Shown here piece after piece: positions 32,213 to 42,154 of a DNA stretch of 64,000 nucleotides. Origin of the DNA: CAYNQN01 sp964530525. GTDB lineage: Bacteria; Actinomycetota; Acidimicrobiia; Acidimicrobiales; Acidimicrobilacustridaceae. The position numbers were made by a program, and so were the translations under genes. Below the pieces are notes generated by a model that ran no database searches, was not told the origin of the DNA, and saw only the letters and a program-made list of their open reading frames with translations. Where the stretch lies: assembly GCA_964530525.1 (NCBI GenBank), contig CAZHBH010000003.1, forward strand, positions 5,354 to 69,353, in the 5' to 3' direction. The first letter of the stretch is position 1. Every line of letters begins with the position of its first letter.

Positions 32213-32279
32213 ATGGCGAGAGTACCCCTCCAGCCTGGGTGCGGCCTTGGGGGAGGGGAAGGAGCGGGGTGGAAGCGAA

Positions 32280-32295
32280 CTAGAACGCGTTCTAG
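32280..32295. promoter_or_regulatory. KstR-like palindromic operator
   Basis: CTAGAACGCGTTCTAG, a perfect 16-bp palindrome matching the KstR consensus TnnAACnnGTTnnA. KstR is the TetR repressor of the cholesterol/lipid catabolic regulon in mycobacteria and relatives. It lies 10 bp before the hydratase ATG, between divergent genes. Confidence 0.75.
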
Positions 32296-32305
32296 TGTTC
32301 CGGCC

Positions 32306-33139
32306 ATGGCAGAGCAGAACGAGAGCAGAGAGCCGCGCTCTGGCGAACAGGAGCCACACCTCCTGTTCGAGAGGCAGGACCACACGGCGATCGTCACCCT
32401 CAACCGTCCGGCCAAGCGCAACGCCCTGAGCAGCGAGATGCTCGTGCGGATGCACGATGCTTGGCAGGAGATCGACTCCAACCCCGACATCAGGGTGGCC
32501 GTGGTGACCGGCGCCGGTGGGAACTTCTGCTCCGGTGCCGACCTGAAGGCCATGGCGGCGGGACATCCAGACGACGAGTACACCAAGCGCTTCGCCACCG
32601 ACAAGGACCTGCACTGGAAGGCGCTCCTGCGGCACTTCATCCCCGGCAAGCCCATGATCGCTGCCGTAGAGGGCTACGCCGTGGCCGGAGGCACCGAGAT
32701 CCTGCAGGCCTTCGACATCCGCGTGGCAGGCGAGGGCGCCCAGTTCGGCGTCGCCGAGGTGCGCCGGGGCCTGTTCCCGCTGGGGGGCTCGACGGTGCGC
32801 CTCTCCCGCCAGATCCCCTACACGGTTGCCGCCGAGCTCCTGCTCACCGGCAAGTTCATCCCGGCTTCCGAGGCGAAGGACGTCGGTCTGATCGGTCACG
32901 TCGTGCCCGACGGCCAGGCCCTGGCCAAGGCACTCGAGATCGCACAGCAGATCTCGGAGAACGGCCCGTTGGCGGTGCAGGCGGTGCTCAAGTCGATGCG
33001 GATGACCCGCGAGATGCCCGAGAAGATCGGCCTGGCCTACGAGCTCGAGGTGGGCGGACCGATCTTCCTCACCGAGGACGCCATGGAAGGTCCGCTGGCC
33101 TTCTCGGAGAAGCGCAAGCCCAACTACAAGGGCAAGTAG
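32306..33139 (+). CDS. Enoyl-CoA hydratase/isomerase (crotonase) family protein
   Basis: 277-aa crotonase. The CoA/oxyanion segments are seen in NRPAKRNALSSEML, TGAGGNFCSGADLKAM and EGYAVAGGTEILQAFDI. Glu in FGVAEVRRGLFPLGG sits at a catalytic position. It hydrates or isomerises an enoyl-CoA; the exact substrate is unknown. The ATG lies 10 bp past the KstR-like operator, which implies repression at the start site. Confidence 0.9.
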   Translation: MAEQNESREPRSGEQEPHLLFERQDHTAIVTLNRPAKRNALSSEMLVRMHDAWQEIDSNPDIRVAVVTGAGGNFCSGADLKAMAAGHPDDEYTKRFATDKDLHWKALLRHFIPGKPMIAAVEGYAVAGGTEILQAFDIRVAGEGAQFGVAEVRRGLFPLGGSTVRLSRQIPYTVAAELLLTGKFIPASEAKDVGLIGHVVPDGQALAKALEIAQQISENGPLAVQAVLKSMRMTREMPEKIGLAYELEVGGPIFLTEDAMEGPLAFSEKRKPNYKGK

Positions 33140-33163
33140 CCGCCCACGCCCCCGGTGGCCGGC

Positions 33164-33490
33164 CTAGCGGCCTGGCCGCTGGGCTCTGGGATCCTCCCCG
33201 AGCGTGCGAGCCGTCGCCTGCTCGCGTCGGCGCTGGAGCTCTTGTCGCAGCACTCGCTGCTCCTCTTGGGTTCGCGCCGCAGCCGGCTGCCGCGGTGCCG
33301 GTGCGGGCAGGCCCAGTCTCGTCCTGAGGTGCGAACCCATGGGATGGGTGAGCCTGAGCACGGCAGTCACGGCTGCCGCGCCGAGCAAGAAGAGCACGAG
33401 CCCCCCCAGCCGCGACCAGACCAGGAAGAGGAACACGCCGACCACCAGGACAGAGCCGTATGCGGCAAGGGCCTTCTGCTCGCGGGTCAC
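33164..33490 (-). CDS. Small membrane protein with basic/Gln-rich tail
   Basis: 108 aa. Two adjacent hydrophobic helices (GSVLVVGVFLFLVW and GGLVLFLLGAAAVTAVL) are followed by a cytoplasmic Arg/Gln-rich coiled tail (EEQRVLRQELQRRREQ). GTG start. No family recognised. It sits between the hydratase (convergent) and the aldehyde dehydrogenase (81 bp downstream of that gene). Confidence 0.6.
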   Translation of the reverse strand: MTREQKALAAYGSVLVVGVFLFLVWSRLGGLVLFLLGAAAVTAVLRLTHPMGSHLRTRLGLPAPAPRQPAAARTQEEQRVLRQELQRRREQATARTLGEDPRAQRPGR

Positions 33491-33570
33491 GACGCAACGA
33501 TAGGCGCTGAGACGAGGGGAGGTGGGCGTGCGAGGAGGACGTTCCGCGTCCCCCTCGCAGCCTTGAGTCG

Positions 33571-35019
33571 CTACCCGTCGTAGTCGGCGGGAAGGAGGAT
33601 CGACTGGTCCTCCAGGTAGGCGGCAAGACCCTCGGGGCCCAGCTCGCGGCCCACGCCGGAGGACTTGAAACCTCCGAAGGGCGAGCCGAACTCCATGCCC
33701 AGCGCGTTAACCGCGTACGTGCCGGTGCGCACCTGCTTGGCCACCTCGATGCCGTGATCGGTGTCGGCCGTGTACACCGACCCGGACAGCCCGTAGTCGG
33801 AGTCGTTTGCGATGGCGATGGCCTCTGCCTCGTCGTCGTAGGGGATGAGGGAGAGGACTGGGCCGAAGATCTCCTCCTGCGCGATGGTCATCGAGTTGTC
33901 GACGTCGGCGAAAAGCGTCGGCTCCACGTACCAGCCCCGGTCGAAGCCGGCAGGCCTGCCGCCTCCCACCACCAAGGTGGCGCCCTCGTCGCGGCCCTTC
34001 GCGATGTAGCCCTCCACCCGGTCGCGCTGGCGCTCCGCCACGAGTGGTCCGCACTCCGTCTCGGGATCGAGGGGATCGCCCACCTTGAAGTGGGCCACCT
34101 TTTCGGCCAGGGCGTCACGGATCTCGTCGTATCGGCTGCGCGGAGCGAGGATCCTCGTCTGGGCGACGCACGCCTGACCGTTGTTCATGAGGGCGAACGG
34201 GATCAGGTTGCCCCAGGTCTCCTCGAGGTTTACGTCGTCGAGAAGGATCGCAGCAGACTTGCCACCCAGCTCGAGGGTGACCCGCTTGAGCTGCTCGCCG
34301 CAGATGGCGCCGATCTTGCGGCCTGCGGCGGTGCTGCCGGTGAAGCCCACCTTGTCGACCCCGGGGTGGCGCACCAGGTGCTCTCCCACCTCGCGGCCGG
34401 CTGGCACGATGTTCACCACGCCGGGCGGCAGGCCCACCTCCTGGATGACCTCGGCGAGCAGGTACGAGTCGAGAGGCGTCTCCGGGGCGGGCTTGATCAC
34501 GATGGTGCTGCCCGAGGCCAGGGCAGGACCCAGCTTGAGGACGGTGATGAACAGCGGCACGTTCCACGGGATGATCCCTGCGGCCACGCCCACCGGCGTG
34601 CGGCGAACCAGGGTCGGTCCCAGCAAGCCGGTGCGGCGCTCCTCGAAGGGGAAGTCGGGAGTGATCCCGGCGAAGAAGTCGAGGACGGCCGTAGCGGCGT
34701 ACACCTGGCCCATCTGCGAGAAGGTGAACGGCGCCCCGTTCTCGTTGGTGATGAGAGTGGCGAACTCGTCCATCCTGCCCATGATCGAGGCCGAGATGGC
34801 GGCGATGACGTCTGCCCGCTCCTTGGGGCTCGTCTGCGGCCACGGGCCGTTGTCGAAGGCCTCACGGGCCGCCGCCACGGCGCGGTCCATGTCGGCCGGG
34901 GTGGACTCGGGCACCCGACCGACGATCTCCTCCGTTGCCGGGGAGATCACGTCGAGCGTGCCGGTACCCGCCGGGTCGACCCACTCACCGCCGATGAAGA
35001 ACTTGTCGTAGGCCTGCAC
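33571..35019 (-). CDS. NAD(P)-dependent aldehyde dehydrogenase
   Basis: 482-aa ALDH oxidising an aldehyde to the acid. Seen: PWNVPLFITVLKLGPALASG, the cofactor loop GFTGSTAAGRKIG, the general base Glu in LELGGKSA, the nucleophile Cys in NNGQACVAQTR, and EEIFGPVLS. Residue positions and length are standard. It lies in the same direction as the acyl-CoA synthetase 83 bp upstream and may be cotranscribed with it from the KstR-like site. Confidence 0.94.
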   Translation of the reverse strand: MQAYDKFFIGGEWVDPAGTGTLDVISPATEEIVGRVPESTPADMDRAVAAAREAFDNGPWPQTSPKERADVIAAISASIMGRMDEFATLITNENGAPFTFSQMGQVYAATAVLDFFAGITPDFPFEERRTGLLGPTLVRRTPVGVAAGIIPWNVPLFITVLKLGPALASGSTIVIKPAPETPLDSYLLAEVIQEVGLPPGVVNIVPAGREVGEHLVRHPGVDKVGFTGSTAAGRKIGAICGEQLKRVTLELGGKSAAILLDDVNLEETWGNLIPFALMNNGQACVAQTRILAPRSRYDEIRDALAEKVAHFKVGDPLDPETECGPLVAERQRDRVEGYIAKGRDEGATLVVGGGRPAGFDRGWYVEPTLFADVDNSMTIAQEEIFGPVLSLIPYDDEAEAIAIANDSDYGLSGSVYTADTDHGIEVAKQVRTGTYAVNALGMEFGSPFGGFKSSGVGRELGPEGLAAYLEDQSILLPADYDG

Positions 35020-35102
35020 TTCGTGGACCCCCTAGTGGTCTGTTCGTCTCGCTTGATTCCTTGTACTTCGATCTAACGGGCCCATGGCCCGGGCCGGGAG
35101 GC

Positions 35103-36752
35103 TCAGCTGTGCCCCGCGCCCACCTCGGCGCCCGAGCTCTCGGCGATGCCCTTGGCCCAGCGGTAGTCGGGCTTGCCGGCCGGGGAGCGGGCGATCTCGT
35201 CCACCAGGTGCAGCTGGCGCGGCACCTTGTAACCCGCGATGTGGTTCCGGCAGTGGGCGTCCAAGTCGTCCAGGCTAGGGGAAGCCCCCTGCCTCGGCTG
35301 GACGATGGCTGCGACTCGGTGGCCCCAGCGCTCGTCCGGCACGCCGATGACGACGGCGTCGAACACGTCGGGGTGGGCCTTGAGGGCCTGCTCGACCTCT
35401 TCGGGGTAGACCTTCTCGCCCCCGGTGTTGATGCACACCGATCCCCGCCCCAGCAGCGTGATCGAACCGTCCGCCTCCACCGTGGCGAAGTCGCCCGGCA
35501 TCGAGTAGCGGCGGCCGTCGGCGCCGGTGACGAAGACCTCCTTCGTCTTGGCCTCGTCCTTGTAGTAGCCGATGGGGATGTTGCCGCCCCTGGCGACCTT
35601 GCCCACGACGCCCGATCCGGGCTCCACCGGCTTCAGGTCGTCGTCGAGCACGACCGTGTCCCTCCCGGGCTGCACGGTGGGGCCGCCGCCCTTCATGGCC
35701 GTGTTGCCCTTGCCAACGGTGACGAGCCCGTTGAACCCGCTCTCGGTCGCGCCGATGGAGTCGGTGATCACGAGGTTGGGGAAGCGCTCGAGGAAGCGCT
35801 CCTTCACGACGGGCGAGAACACCGCCGCGCTGGAGCTGAGGCTGAGCACGCACGAGAGGTCCAGCTGCTCGCCCTCGGCCTCCATCTTCTCCAGGGCCTC
35901 GATGAGGGGGCGGCCGATGGCGTCGCCGGCTATGAGCATGGAGTTCACCCTGTGCTCGTCCACCTGGCGCCACACGTCTGCCCCGTCGAACTTGCGGATC
36001 AGCACGTTCACGTTGCCCTGGAAGAGCTGCATCATCGTGCTCACGAAGGCCGCGCCGTGCATCAGCGGCGGGATGTTCATGAAGATCAGCTGTCCCGGGG
36101 ACGCAGCGGCTGCCCGCGACTGCTCCCACTCGCTCGACACGGGCTCGCGCGTGAACGGGTCGATGCCGCCCGCCAGGGCGAAGAAGATGTCCTCGCTCCT
36201 CCACATCACGCCCTTGGGCATCCCCGTGGTGCCGCCGGTGTAGATGATGACGATGTCGTCCGCCGACCGCTCCGGGAAGTCACGCTCGGGCGAGCCCGAC
36301 GCCATCGCCGCCTCGTAGTCGACGTGCTCCAGGCCCTCCTGGTCGGTGCCCAGCCCCCGGTCCATCTTCACGGCGTGGCTCAGCAGGGGGAGGGAGTCGG
36401 CGATGGGGGCGATGCGGGGCCCGTACTCCTCCTCGTACACGACCGCCTTCAGGTCGGCGTTGTCGAACAGGTAGCGCAGCTCGTCGGTGACGTAGCGGTA
36501 GTTGATGTTGATGGGAACCGCCCGCAGCTTGAAGCAGGCGATCATGGTCTCGACCCACTCGACGCTGTTGGGTCCGTAGACGCCGACGTGGTCGCCGTGG
36601 CCTATCCCGTGCTCGGCCAGGTGGTGTGCCAGGCGGTTCGAGCGCTCCTCTAGCTCGGCGAAGGTGCGCCGGTCGGAGCCGCATATGAGGGCCGTGCGGT
36701 CGGGGATCACGTCGACGACGTGCTCGAACATGTCTGCCACCTGATACGCCAT
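35103..36752 (-). CDS. Acyl-CoA synthetase (FadD-type, AMP-binding)
   Basis: 549-aa adenylate-forming ligase that activates a carboxylic acid to acyl-CoA. Seen: IIYTGGTTGMPKGVMW (P-loop), NYRYVTDELRYLFDNAD, SIGATESGFNG (A5), YSMPGDFATVEADG (A7) and the C-terminal Lys region SPAGKPDYRW. The N-terminus MAYQVADMFEHVVDVIPDR matches FadD17/19-like steroid side-chain ligases, but the substrate is inferred. Start: ATG at 36752, only 8 bp from the operator. Confidence 0.92.
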   Translation of the reverse strand: MAYQVADMFEHVVDVIPDRTALICGSDRRTFAELEERSNRLAHHLAEHGIGHGDHVGVYGPNSVEWVETMIACFKLRAVPININYRYVTDELRYLFDNADLKAVVYEEEYGPRIAPIADSLPLLSHAVKMDRGLGTDQEGLEHVDYEAAMASGSPERDFPERSADDIVIIYTGGTTGMPKGVMWRSEDIFFALAGGIDPFTREPVSSEWEQSRAAAASPGQLIFMNIPPLMHGAAFVSTMMQLFQGNVNVLIRKFDGADVWRQVDEHRVNSMLIAGDAIGRPLIEALEKMEAEGEQLDLSCVLSLSSSAAVFSPVVKERFLERFPNLVITDSIGATESGFNGLVTVGKGNTAMKGGGPTVQPGRDTVVLDDDLKPVEPGSGVVGKVARGGNIPIGYYKDEAKTKEVFVTGADGRRYSMPGDFATVEADGSITLLGRGSVCINTGGEKVYPEEVEQALKAHPDVFDAVVIGVPDERWGHRVAAIVQPRQGASPSLDDLDAHCRNHIAGYKVPRQLHLVDEIARSPAGKPDYRWAKGIAESSGAEVGAGHS

Positions 36753-36760
36753 CCGCCTAG

Positions 36761-36774
36761 TAGAACACGTTGCA
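36761..36774. promoter_or_regulatory. KstR-like operator between fadD-type gene and esterase
   Basis: TAGAACACGTTGCA fits TnnAACnnGTTnnA in every fixed position. It lies between divergent genes, next to the acyl-CoA synthetase start, and is the second such site in the window. Confidence 0.65.
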
Positions 36775-36819
36775 AACCGTCCTTCAAACGCTCGTTTGGT
36801 GGTCTGGCAGACTTGTTGC

Positions 36820-38097
36820 GTGGTCTCCTGGTCCTTCCTGGTTGCGAGCGTCGTCGGAGCGCTGTTCACCTTCAACGCCTACAGGCCCGTCCGCCGGAAC
36901 CGGGTCCTGTACGTTCCCAGCTTCTTCGCCTCGTGGCTCACCATCGAGCTCGCCTGGGTGCACGTCGTCTGGCAGCTGGCGGCCACGGGCCTCTTCGTCT
37001 GGGCCGGCGCGCTGGAGCGCTGGCCGGGGTGGGTGGGGCTCGGCCTCTGCGTCGTCAGCTGGGTTGCCCTGGGAGCATCGGTCGTCGCCAGCCGTGCCAC
37101 CGCCGGGGTGGCGGAACGAGCGCTCCAGGCCCTGGGAGCCGATCCCGTAGCACCAGAGCCCAGGCAGAAGACCAAGGTCGTCCGGGGCGTCGAGTTCTCC
37201 CGGGTGGCGGGCAGGACCCTACGCCTGGACGTTCGGATGCCCGCCGGGCCCCCGCCCGAAGGCGTGCGCAGGCCGGCGCTCCTGCAGGTCCACGGCGGGG
37301 CGTGGATCATCGGGTTCAAGCGGGACCAGGCCAGACCCCTGCTCAAGCTCATGGCGAGCCACGGATGGGTCACCTTCAACGTCGACTACCGCCTGAGCCC
37401 AGGCGCCACCTGGCCCGACCACCTGGTCGACGTGAAGGCAGCGCTGGCGTGGATCCGCGAGCATGCCGACGAGTACCACGTGGACCCCGGCTTCGTAGCG
37501 GTCACGGGTGGGTCGGCGGGAGGTCACCTCACCGCCATGATGGCCCTCACCCAGGGCGAGGCCGAGTACCAGCAGGGGTTCGAGGACGCCGACACGTCCG
37601 TGCAGGCGGCCGTGCCGCTCTACGGCGTGTACGACTTCACGAACCGCCAGGGCACCATGGACCCCGAGTTCATCTCCTGGGTGCTGGAGCCCCTGGTCAT
37701 GAAGCGCTTCTTGGCCGACGAGCCCGAGGCGTTCTCCTCGGCCTCTCCCATCGACAGGGTTCGGGAGGATGCTCCTCCCACGATGGTCGTGCACGGCGAC
37801 CGCGACACCCTGGCCCCGGTCGAGGATGCCCGCTTGTTCGTGGAGCGCCTGGCGGACGTCTCGAAGGCTCCGGTGCTCTACTGCGAGCTGCATGGCGCCC
37901 AGCACGCCTTCGACACCTTCGGCTCCATCAGGACCCGCCGTGCTGTGAGGGCGGTGCACCGGTTCCTGTGCGTGGTCCACGACCGCTACCGCAGGGGCGA
38001 GGAGGCCGAGGAGATGGATATCTCCGAGGAGTCCATGCCCGACGAGGTCGTCGCCGTCGACGACCCGGGTGACGTGGAGCGCGCCAGCCGCTCGTAG
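36820..38097 (+). CDS. Membrane-anchored alpha/beta-hydrolase (esterase/lipase, HSL-like)
   Basis: 425-aa esterase. Three hydrophobic helices within residues 1-100 anchor it. The hydrolase domain has the oxyanion motif HGGAW, nucleophile Ser in TGGSAGGHL, Asp in VVHGDRDTLAP and His in GAQHAFDTF. The C-terminus is acidic. The start is uncertain: TTG at 36796, GTG at 36799 or GTG at 36820; I took 36820 to avoid a TTG so near the operator. It is likely to share control with the divergent fadD-type gene. Confidence 0.85.
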   Translation: MVSWSFLVASVVGALFTFNAYRPVRRNRVLYVPSFFASWLTIELAWVHVVWQLAATGLFVWAGALERWPGWVGLGLCVVSWVALGASVVASRATAGVAERALQALGADPVAPEPRQKTKVVRGVEFSRVAGRTLRLDVRMPAGPPPEGVRRPALLQVHGGAWIIGFKRDQARPLLKLMASHGWVTFNVDYRLSPGATWPDHLVDVKAALAWIREHADEYHVDPGFVAVTGGSAGGHLTAMMALTQGEAEYQQGFEDADTSVQAAVPLYGVYDFTNRQGTMDPEFISWVLEPLVMKRFLADEPEAFSSASPIDRVREDAPPTMVVHGDRDTLAPVEDARLFVERLADVSKAPVLYCELHGAQHAFDTFGSIRTRRAVRAVHRFLCVVHDRYRRGEEAEEMDISEESMPDEVVAVDDPGDVERASRS

Positions 38098-38157
38098 CCG
38101 AGGAAGCTGCTGGCGCACCTCCGAGCCGGAGTCGGAGTCGGGGTCAGCGAAGGTGCA

Positions 38158-38988
38158 TCAGCGCAGGCGCCACTCGATGCGCTTGCCCGAGGCGAAGGTC
38201 TCCTGGCCCTGCCGAAGCGACTCGTCGTCGGTGCCCAGTCCGATCAGGGCGTAGCTCATGGCGAGCGCCTGCGAGCGGGTGTGCTCCAGGCCCGTCCAGA
38301 TGGAGCGCACGGTGCCCTGCACGGCTAGGGGAGGGGCCGAGGCGATGGCCTCCGCGCTCCAGGCGGCGGCCTCCAGCAGCTCCCCGCCGGGCACGACCTC
38401 TTGCACGAGTCCCACCTGGAAGGCTCGCTGCGCCGACATCCGCTCGTGGTTCCCCAGCAGCGACAGCCGCATTATCTCGCCGAAGGGCATCTTCTGGAGC
38501 ATGTGGATGGGCTCGAAGGCAGAGGTCATCCCGTAGGTCACGTGCGGGTCGAAGAAGGTGGCGTGCTCTGCCGCGATGATGAACTCCACCTCGCCGAGCA
38601 GGTAGAAGGCTCCCCCGCACGCCATGCCGTTCACGGCGGCTATGACCGGCTTCCAGAGGTCGTTGCTCTTGGGGCCGATGATGTCGCCCACGTCGTCGAA
38701 GTGGAACGGCGTCGAGACCTCACCCACCAGCTTGGTCTCGCCGTCGGCGGGCCGGTCGCGATCGTCGGCCGTACCGAGGGCCTCGGTGCGGTCGATCCCG
38801 GTGCAGAAGGCCTTCTCTCCCGCACCAGTGAGCACCACGACACGGACGTCGTCGTTGCCCCTCAAGCCGCGCCAGAGCTGCTGGAGCTCACGTTGCATCG
38901 TCACGTTGAACGCGTTGTGCACCTCGGGGCGATCCAGCGTCACCCAAGCGACGCCCTCGCGCTCCTCGTAGCCCAGCGTCTCGAACAT
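38158..38988 (-). CDS. Enoyl-CoA hydratase/isomerase family protein
   Basis: 276-aa crotonase. Seen: LDRPEVHNAFNVTMQ, LTGAGEKAFCTGIDRTEA, AAVNGMACGGAFYLLGEVEF and HVTYGMTSAFEPIHML. It is divergent from typical hydratases in the second catalytic region (Met/Ser where Glu is usual), so isomerase or other crotonase chemistry is possible. The ATG at 38988 is preceded by GGGAGGA. It is divergent from the luciferase-like gene. Confidence 0.88.
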   Translation of the reverse strand: MFETLGYEEREGVAWVTLDRPEVHNAFNVTMQRELQQLWRGLRGNDDVRVVVLTGAGEKAFCTGIDRTEALGTADDRDRPADGETKLVGEVSTPFHFDDVGDIIGPKSNDLWKPVIAAVNGMACGGAFYLLGEVEFIIAAEHATFFDPHVTYGMTSAFEPIHMLQKMPFGEIMRLSLLGNHERMSAQRAFQVGLVQEVVPGGELLEAAAWSAEAIASAPPLAVQGTVRSIWTGLEHTRSQALAMSYALIGLGTDDESLRQGQETFASGKRIEWRLR

Positions 38989-39182
38989 CGGGTCCTCCCG
39001 TTGGCTGGCGGCTCTCGCCGCTCGACGACTCCGCCCCACCTCGTCGGCAGATCCGGACCTCCCAAATCTCGCACGTCGGGCGATCTCGTGGGTACTCCCC
39101 GGCCGTGCTAGGCAGCTGTCGGCAAGCACGAGCGGGTGCGGCGCCCAAACGGCTGCCGGGCCGGGGACGGAGGGGGAGAGCA

Positions 39183-40061
39183 TTGGAGATCGGGCTCACG
39201 TTGCCGACGATGGTGCCGGGGATCGACCGTGCGACGTTGCTGGAGTGGTCGAGGCGGATCGACGACGGTCCGTTCTCGACCCTGGCGGTGGGGGAGCGCA
39301 TCTCGTACCCGAACCCTGAGATGTTCGTGACGCTGGCCGCTGCAGCGGCCGTCACCGAGCGAGTCCGCATCATGTCGACGGTCGTGATCCTGCCCATGCA
39401 CCCCGCTGTGGAGGTGGCCAAGATGGCCGCCTCCATCGACTTGCTCTCGGGCGGGCGCTTCGTGATGGGTGTCGGCGTGGGAGGGCGCGAGGAGGACTTC
39501 CGTTGCCTCGATGCGCCGTTCGAGGGCCGCCACGCCCGCCTCGACCAACAGGTGGCAGCCATGCGACGCATCTGGGCAGGCGAGCCGCCGTTCGAAGGCG
39601 CGGCCGCCGTCGGCCCGTCCCCACTCCAGCCCGGGGGCCCGCCCGTGTACGCCGGGGCGATCGGACCCAAGGCGATAGCCCGAGCGTCGCGATGGGCCGA
39701 CGGGATCAGCGGCTTCCTGCTCGACCCCGTAGGTGACGACGTTGCCACCACCTTCCGCGCCATCGAGCAGGCGTGGGCCGATGCGGGCCGTACCGAACCA
39801 CCGCGCCACGTCACCTCGTTCTGGTGCGCGCTCGGCGAGGGGGCTGCCGATCAGCTGGCTGCCTACGCCCGTCGCTACCTGGGGATCTTCGGCCCGGAGG
39901 CGTCGGGAGCCATGGCCGAGGTCTGCAGCGCCCACGGTGAGGCCAACGTGCGCAAGGCCCTGGAGCGCCTCTCGGAGGCAGGCTGCGACGAGGTGGTGCT
40001 CGTGCCCACGACCTCCGACGTGGACGAGGTCGGGCGCCTCGGCTCGCTCGCCCTGCCGTAG
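39183..40061 (+). CDS. Luciferase-like (LLM) F420/FMN-dependent oxidoreductase
   Basis: 292-aa TIM-barrel oxidoreductase. Seen: GLTLPTMVPGIDRATLLEW at the N-terminus, STVVILPMHPAVEVAKMAA, LDLLSGGRFVMGVGVG-type core (SGGRFVMGVGVGGREEDF) and a conserved PVYAGAIGPKAIARA. It would transfer hydride from reduced F420 or FMN. The TTG at 39183 follows GGGGGAGAG and is the only start with the family N-terminus. It lies before the gnd operon. Confidence 0.88.
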   Translation: MEIGLTLPTMVPGIDRATLLEWSRRIDDGPFSTLAVGERISYPNPEMFVTLAAAAAVTERVRIMSTVVILPMHPAVEVAKMAASIDLLSGGRFVMGVGVGGREEDFRCLDAPFEGRHARLDQQVAAMRRIWAGEPPFEGAAAVGPSPLQPGGPPVYAGAIGPKAIARASRWADGISGFLLDPVGDDVATTFRAIEQAWADAGRTEPPRHVTSFWCALGEGAADQLAAYARRYLGIFGPEASGAMAEVCSAHGEANVRKALERLSEAGCDEVVLVPTTSDVDEVGRLGSLALP

Positions 40062-40135
40062 GCCACCGAGCACGGCGGCGCCGCATCCGACAGGATGGGA
40101 GCGGACACGTTCTCAAACCACGAGGAGATGCGCAG

Positions 40136-41152
<1,017 letters not shown>

Positions 41153-41198
41153 GGCCGGGATCGGCAGGACCCAGCCTGGAGCAGAGGAGGTCCCTGCA

Positions 41199-42149
41199 GT
41201 GGACGAGGCGCGGGGGAAGGCCTCCGTAGCGGACTTCCGCGGCCAGAGCGCTGCAAGGCTCGTCGCCGGCGACGTGGAGGCCACCTTCCTGCCTGGCCTC
41301 GGCATGCTCGGTGCGTCGCTGCGGTTCGCCGGGCGAGAGCACCTGAGCCTCCACGGCGGCCTGGGCGCGTTTCGTTCGGGCCACACCACGGGGCTCCCCC
41401 TGCTCGCGCCGTGGGCCAACCGCCTCGGGGGGCCGCGGTACCGGGTGGGATCGCACCGCGTCGACCTCACGGGTGTCCATGGCCTTCACACGGATGCAGC
41501 GGGCCTGCCCATGCACGGGACGATGCTCGGACAGCGCCGCTGGGAGGTCGTGCACCTCGAGTGGGATGCCTCCCAGGCGTGCGCGAGCCTGCTGGCGTGC
41601 TTTCGCTACGAGGGCGAGGCGCTCCTCGCCGCCTTCCCGTTCCCTCATGAGATAGAGGTTCTGGCCAGCGTCACACCCGAGGGCCTGGCGGTGTCGACGA
41701 CGATCAGACCCATCGGTCGCCGCTCAGCACCCATCTCGTTCGGTTGGCACCCCTACTTCCGGATCCCGGGAGTCAGGCGGCGTTCCGAGCTGACGCTGGA
41801 GCTCCCCGCCATGCGACGCCTTCACACCGACGAGCGTCAGATACCTGACGGCCGGGAGTCCGCCGAGCGCGCCCAGGTGGTGGGACTCGGGGGAGTCGCG
41901 TTCGACACCGGGTACCGGCTGGGTCGCACAAGGCGCTTCCGCCTGTCCTCAACCGAACGATCCCTCATCGTCGAGATGGACAGCGGCTACTCGTTCGCCC
42001 AGGTGTTCGCGCCTGGCGGCAAGCCCTACGTGGCCATCGAGCCGATGACCGCCCCCGCCAACGCGCTGCTCACCGGTGAGCACCCCGTGGTCGGCCCCGG
42101 GGAGTCGTTCACAGCTACGTTCACCGTGCAGGTCCGAACCAAGGAGTGA
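41199..42149 (+). CDS. Aldose 1-epimerase family protein
   Basis: 316-aa galactose-mutarotase-like beta-sandwich. Seen: [28 protein letters not shown] (catalytic His region), [12 protein letters not shown] (second His) and [15 protein letters not shown] (Glu). It interconverts sugar anomers and could feed pgi and ppgK next to it. GAGGAGG sits eight bases before the GTG at 41199, which sets the start. Its stop overlaps the ribosome site of pgi. Confidence 0.88.
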   Translation: MDEARGKASVADFRGQSAARLVAGDVEATFLPGLGMLGASLRFAGREHLSLHGGLGAFRSGHTTGLPLLAPWANRLGGPRYRVGSHRVDLTGVHGLHTDAAGLPMHGTMLGQRRWEVVHLEWDASQACASLLACFRYEGEALLAAFPFPHEIEVLASVTPEGLAVSTTIRPIGRRSAPISFGWHPYFRIPGVRRRSELTLELPAMRRLHTDERQIPDGRESAERAQVVGLGGVAFDTGYRLGRTRRFRLSSTERSLIVEMDSGYSFAQVFAPGGKPYVAIEPMTAPANALLTGEHPVVGPGESFTATFTVQVRTKE

Positions 42150-42154
42150 GTGCA

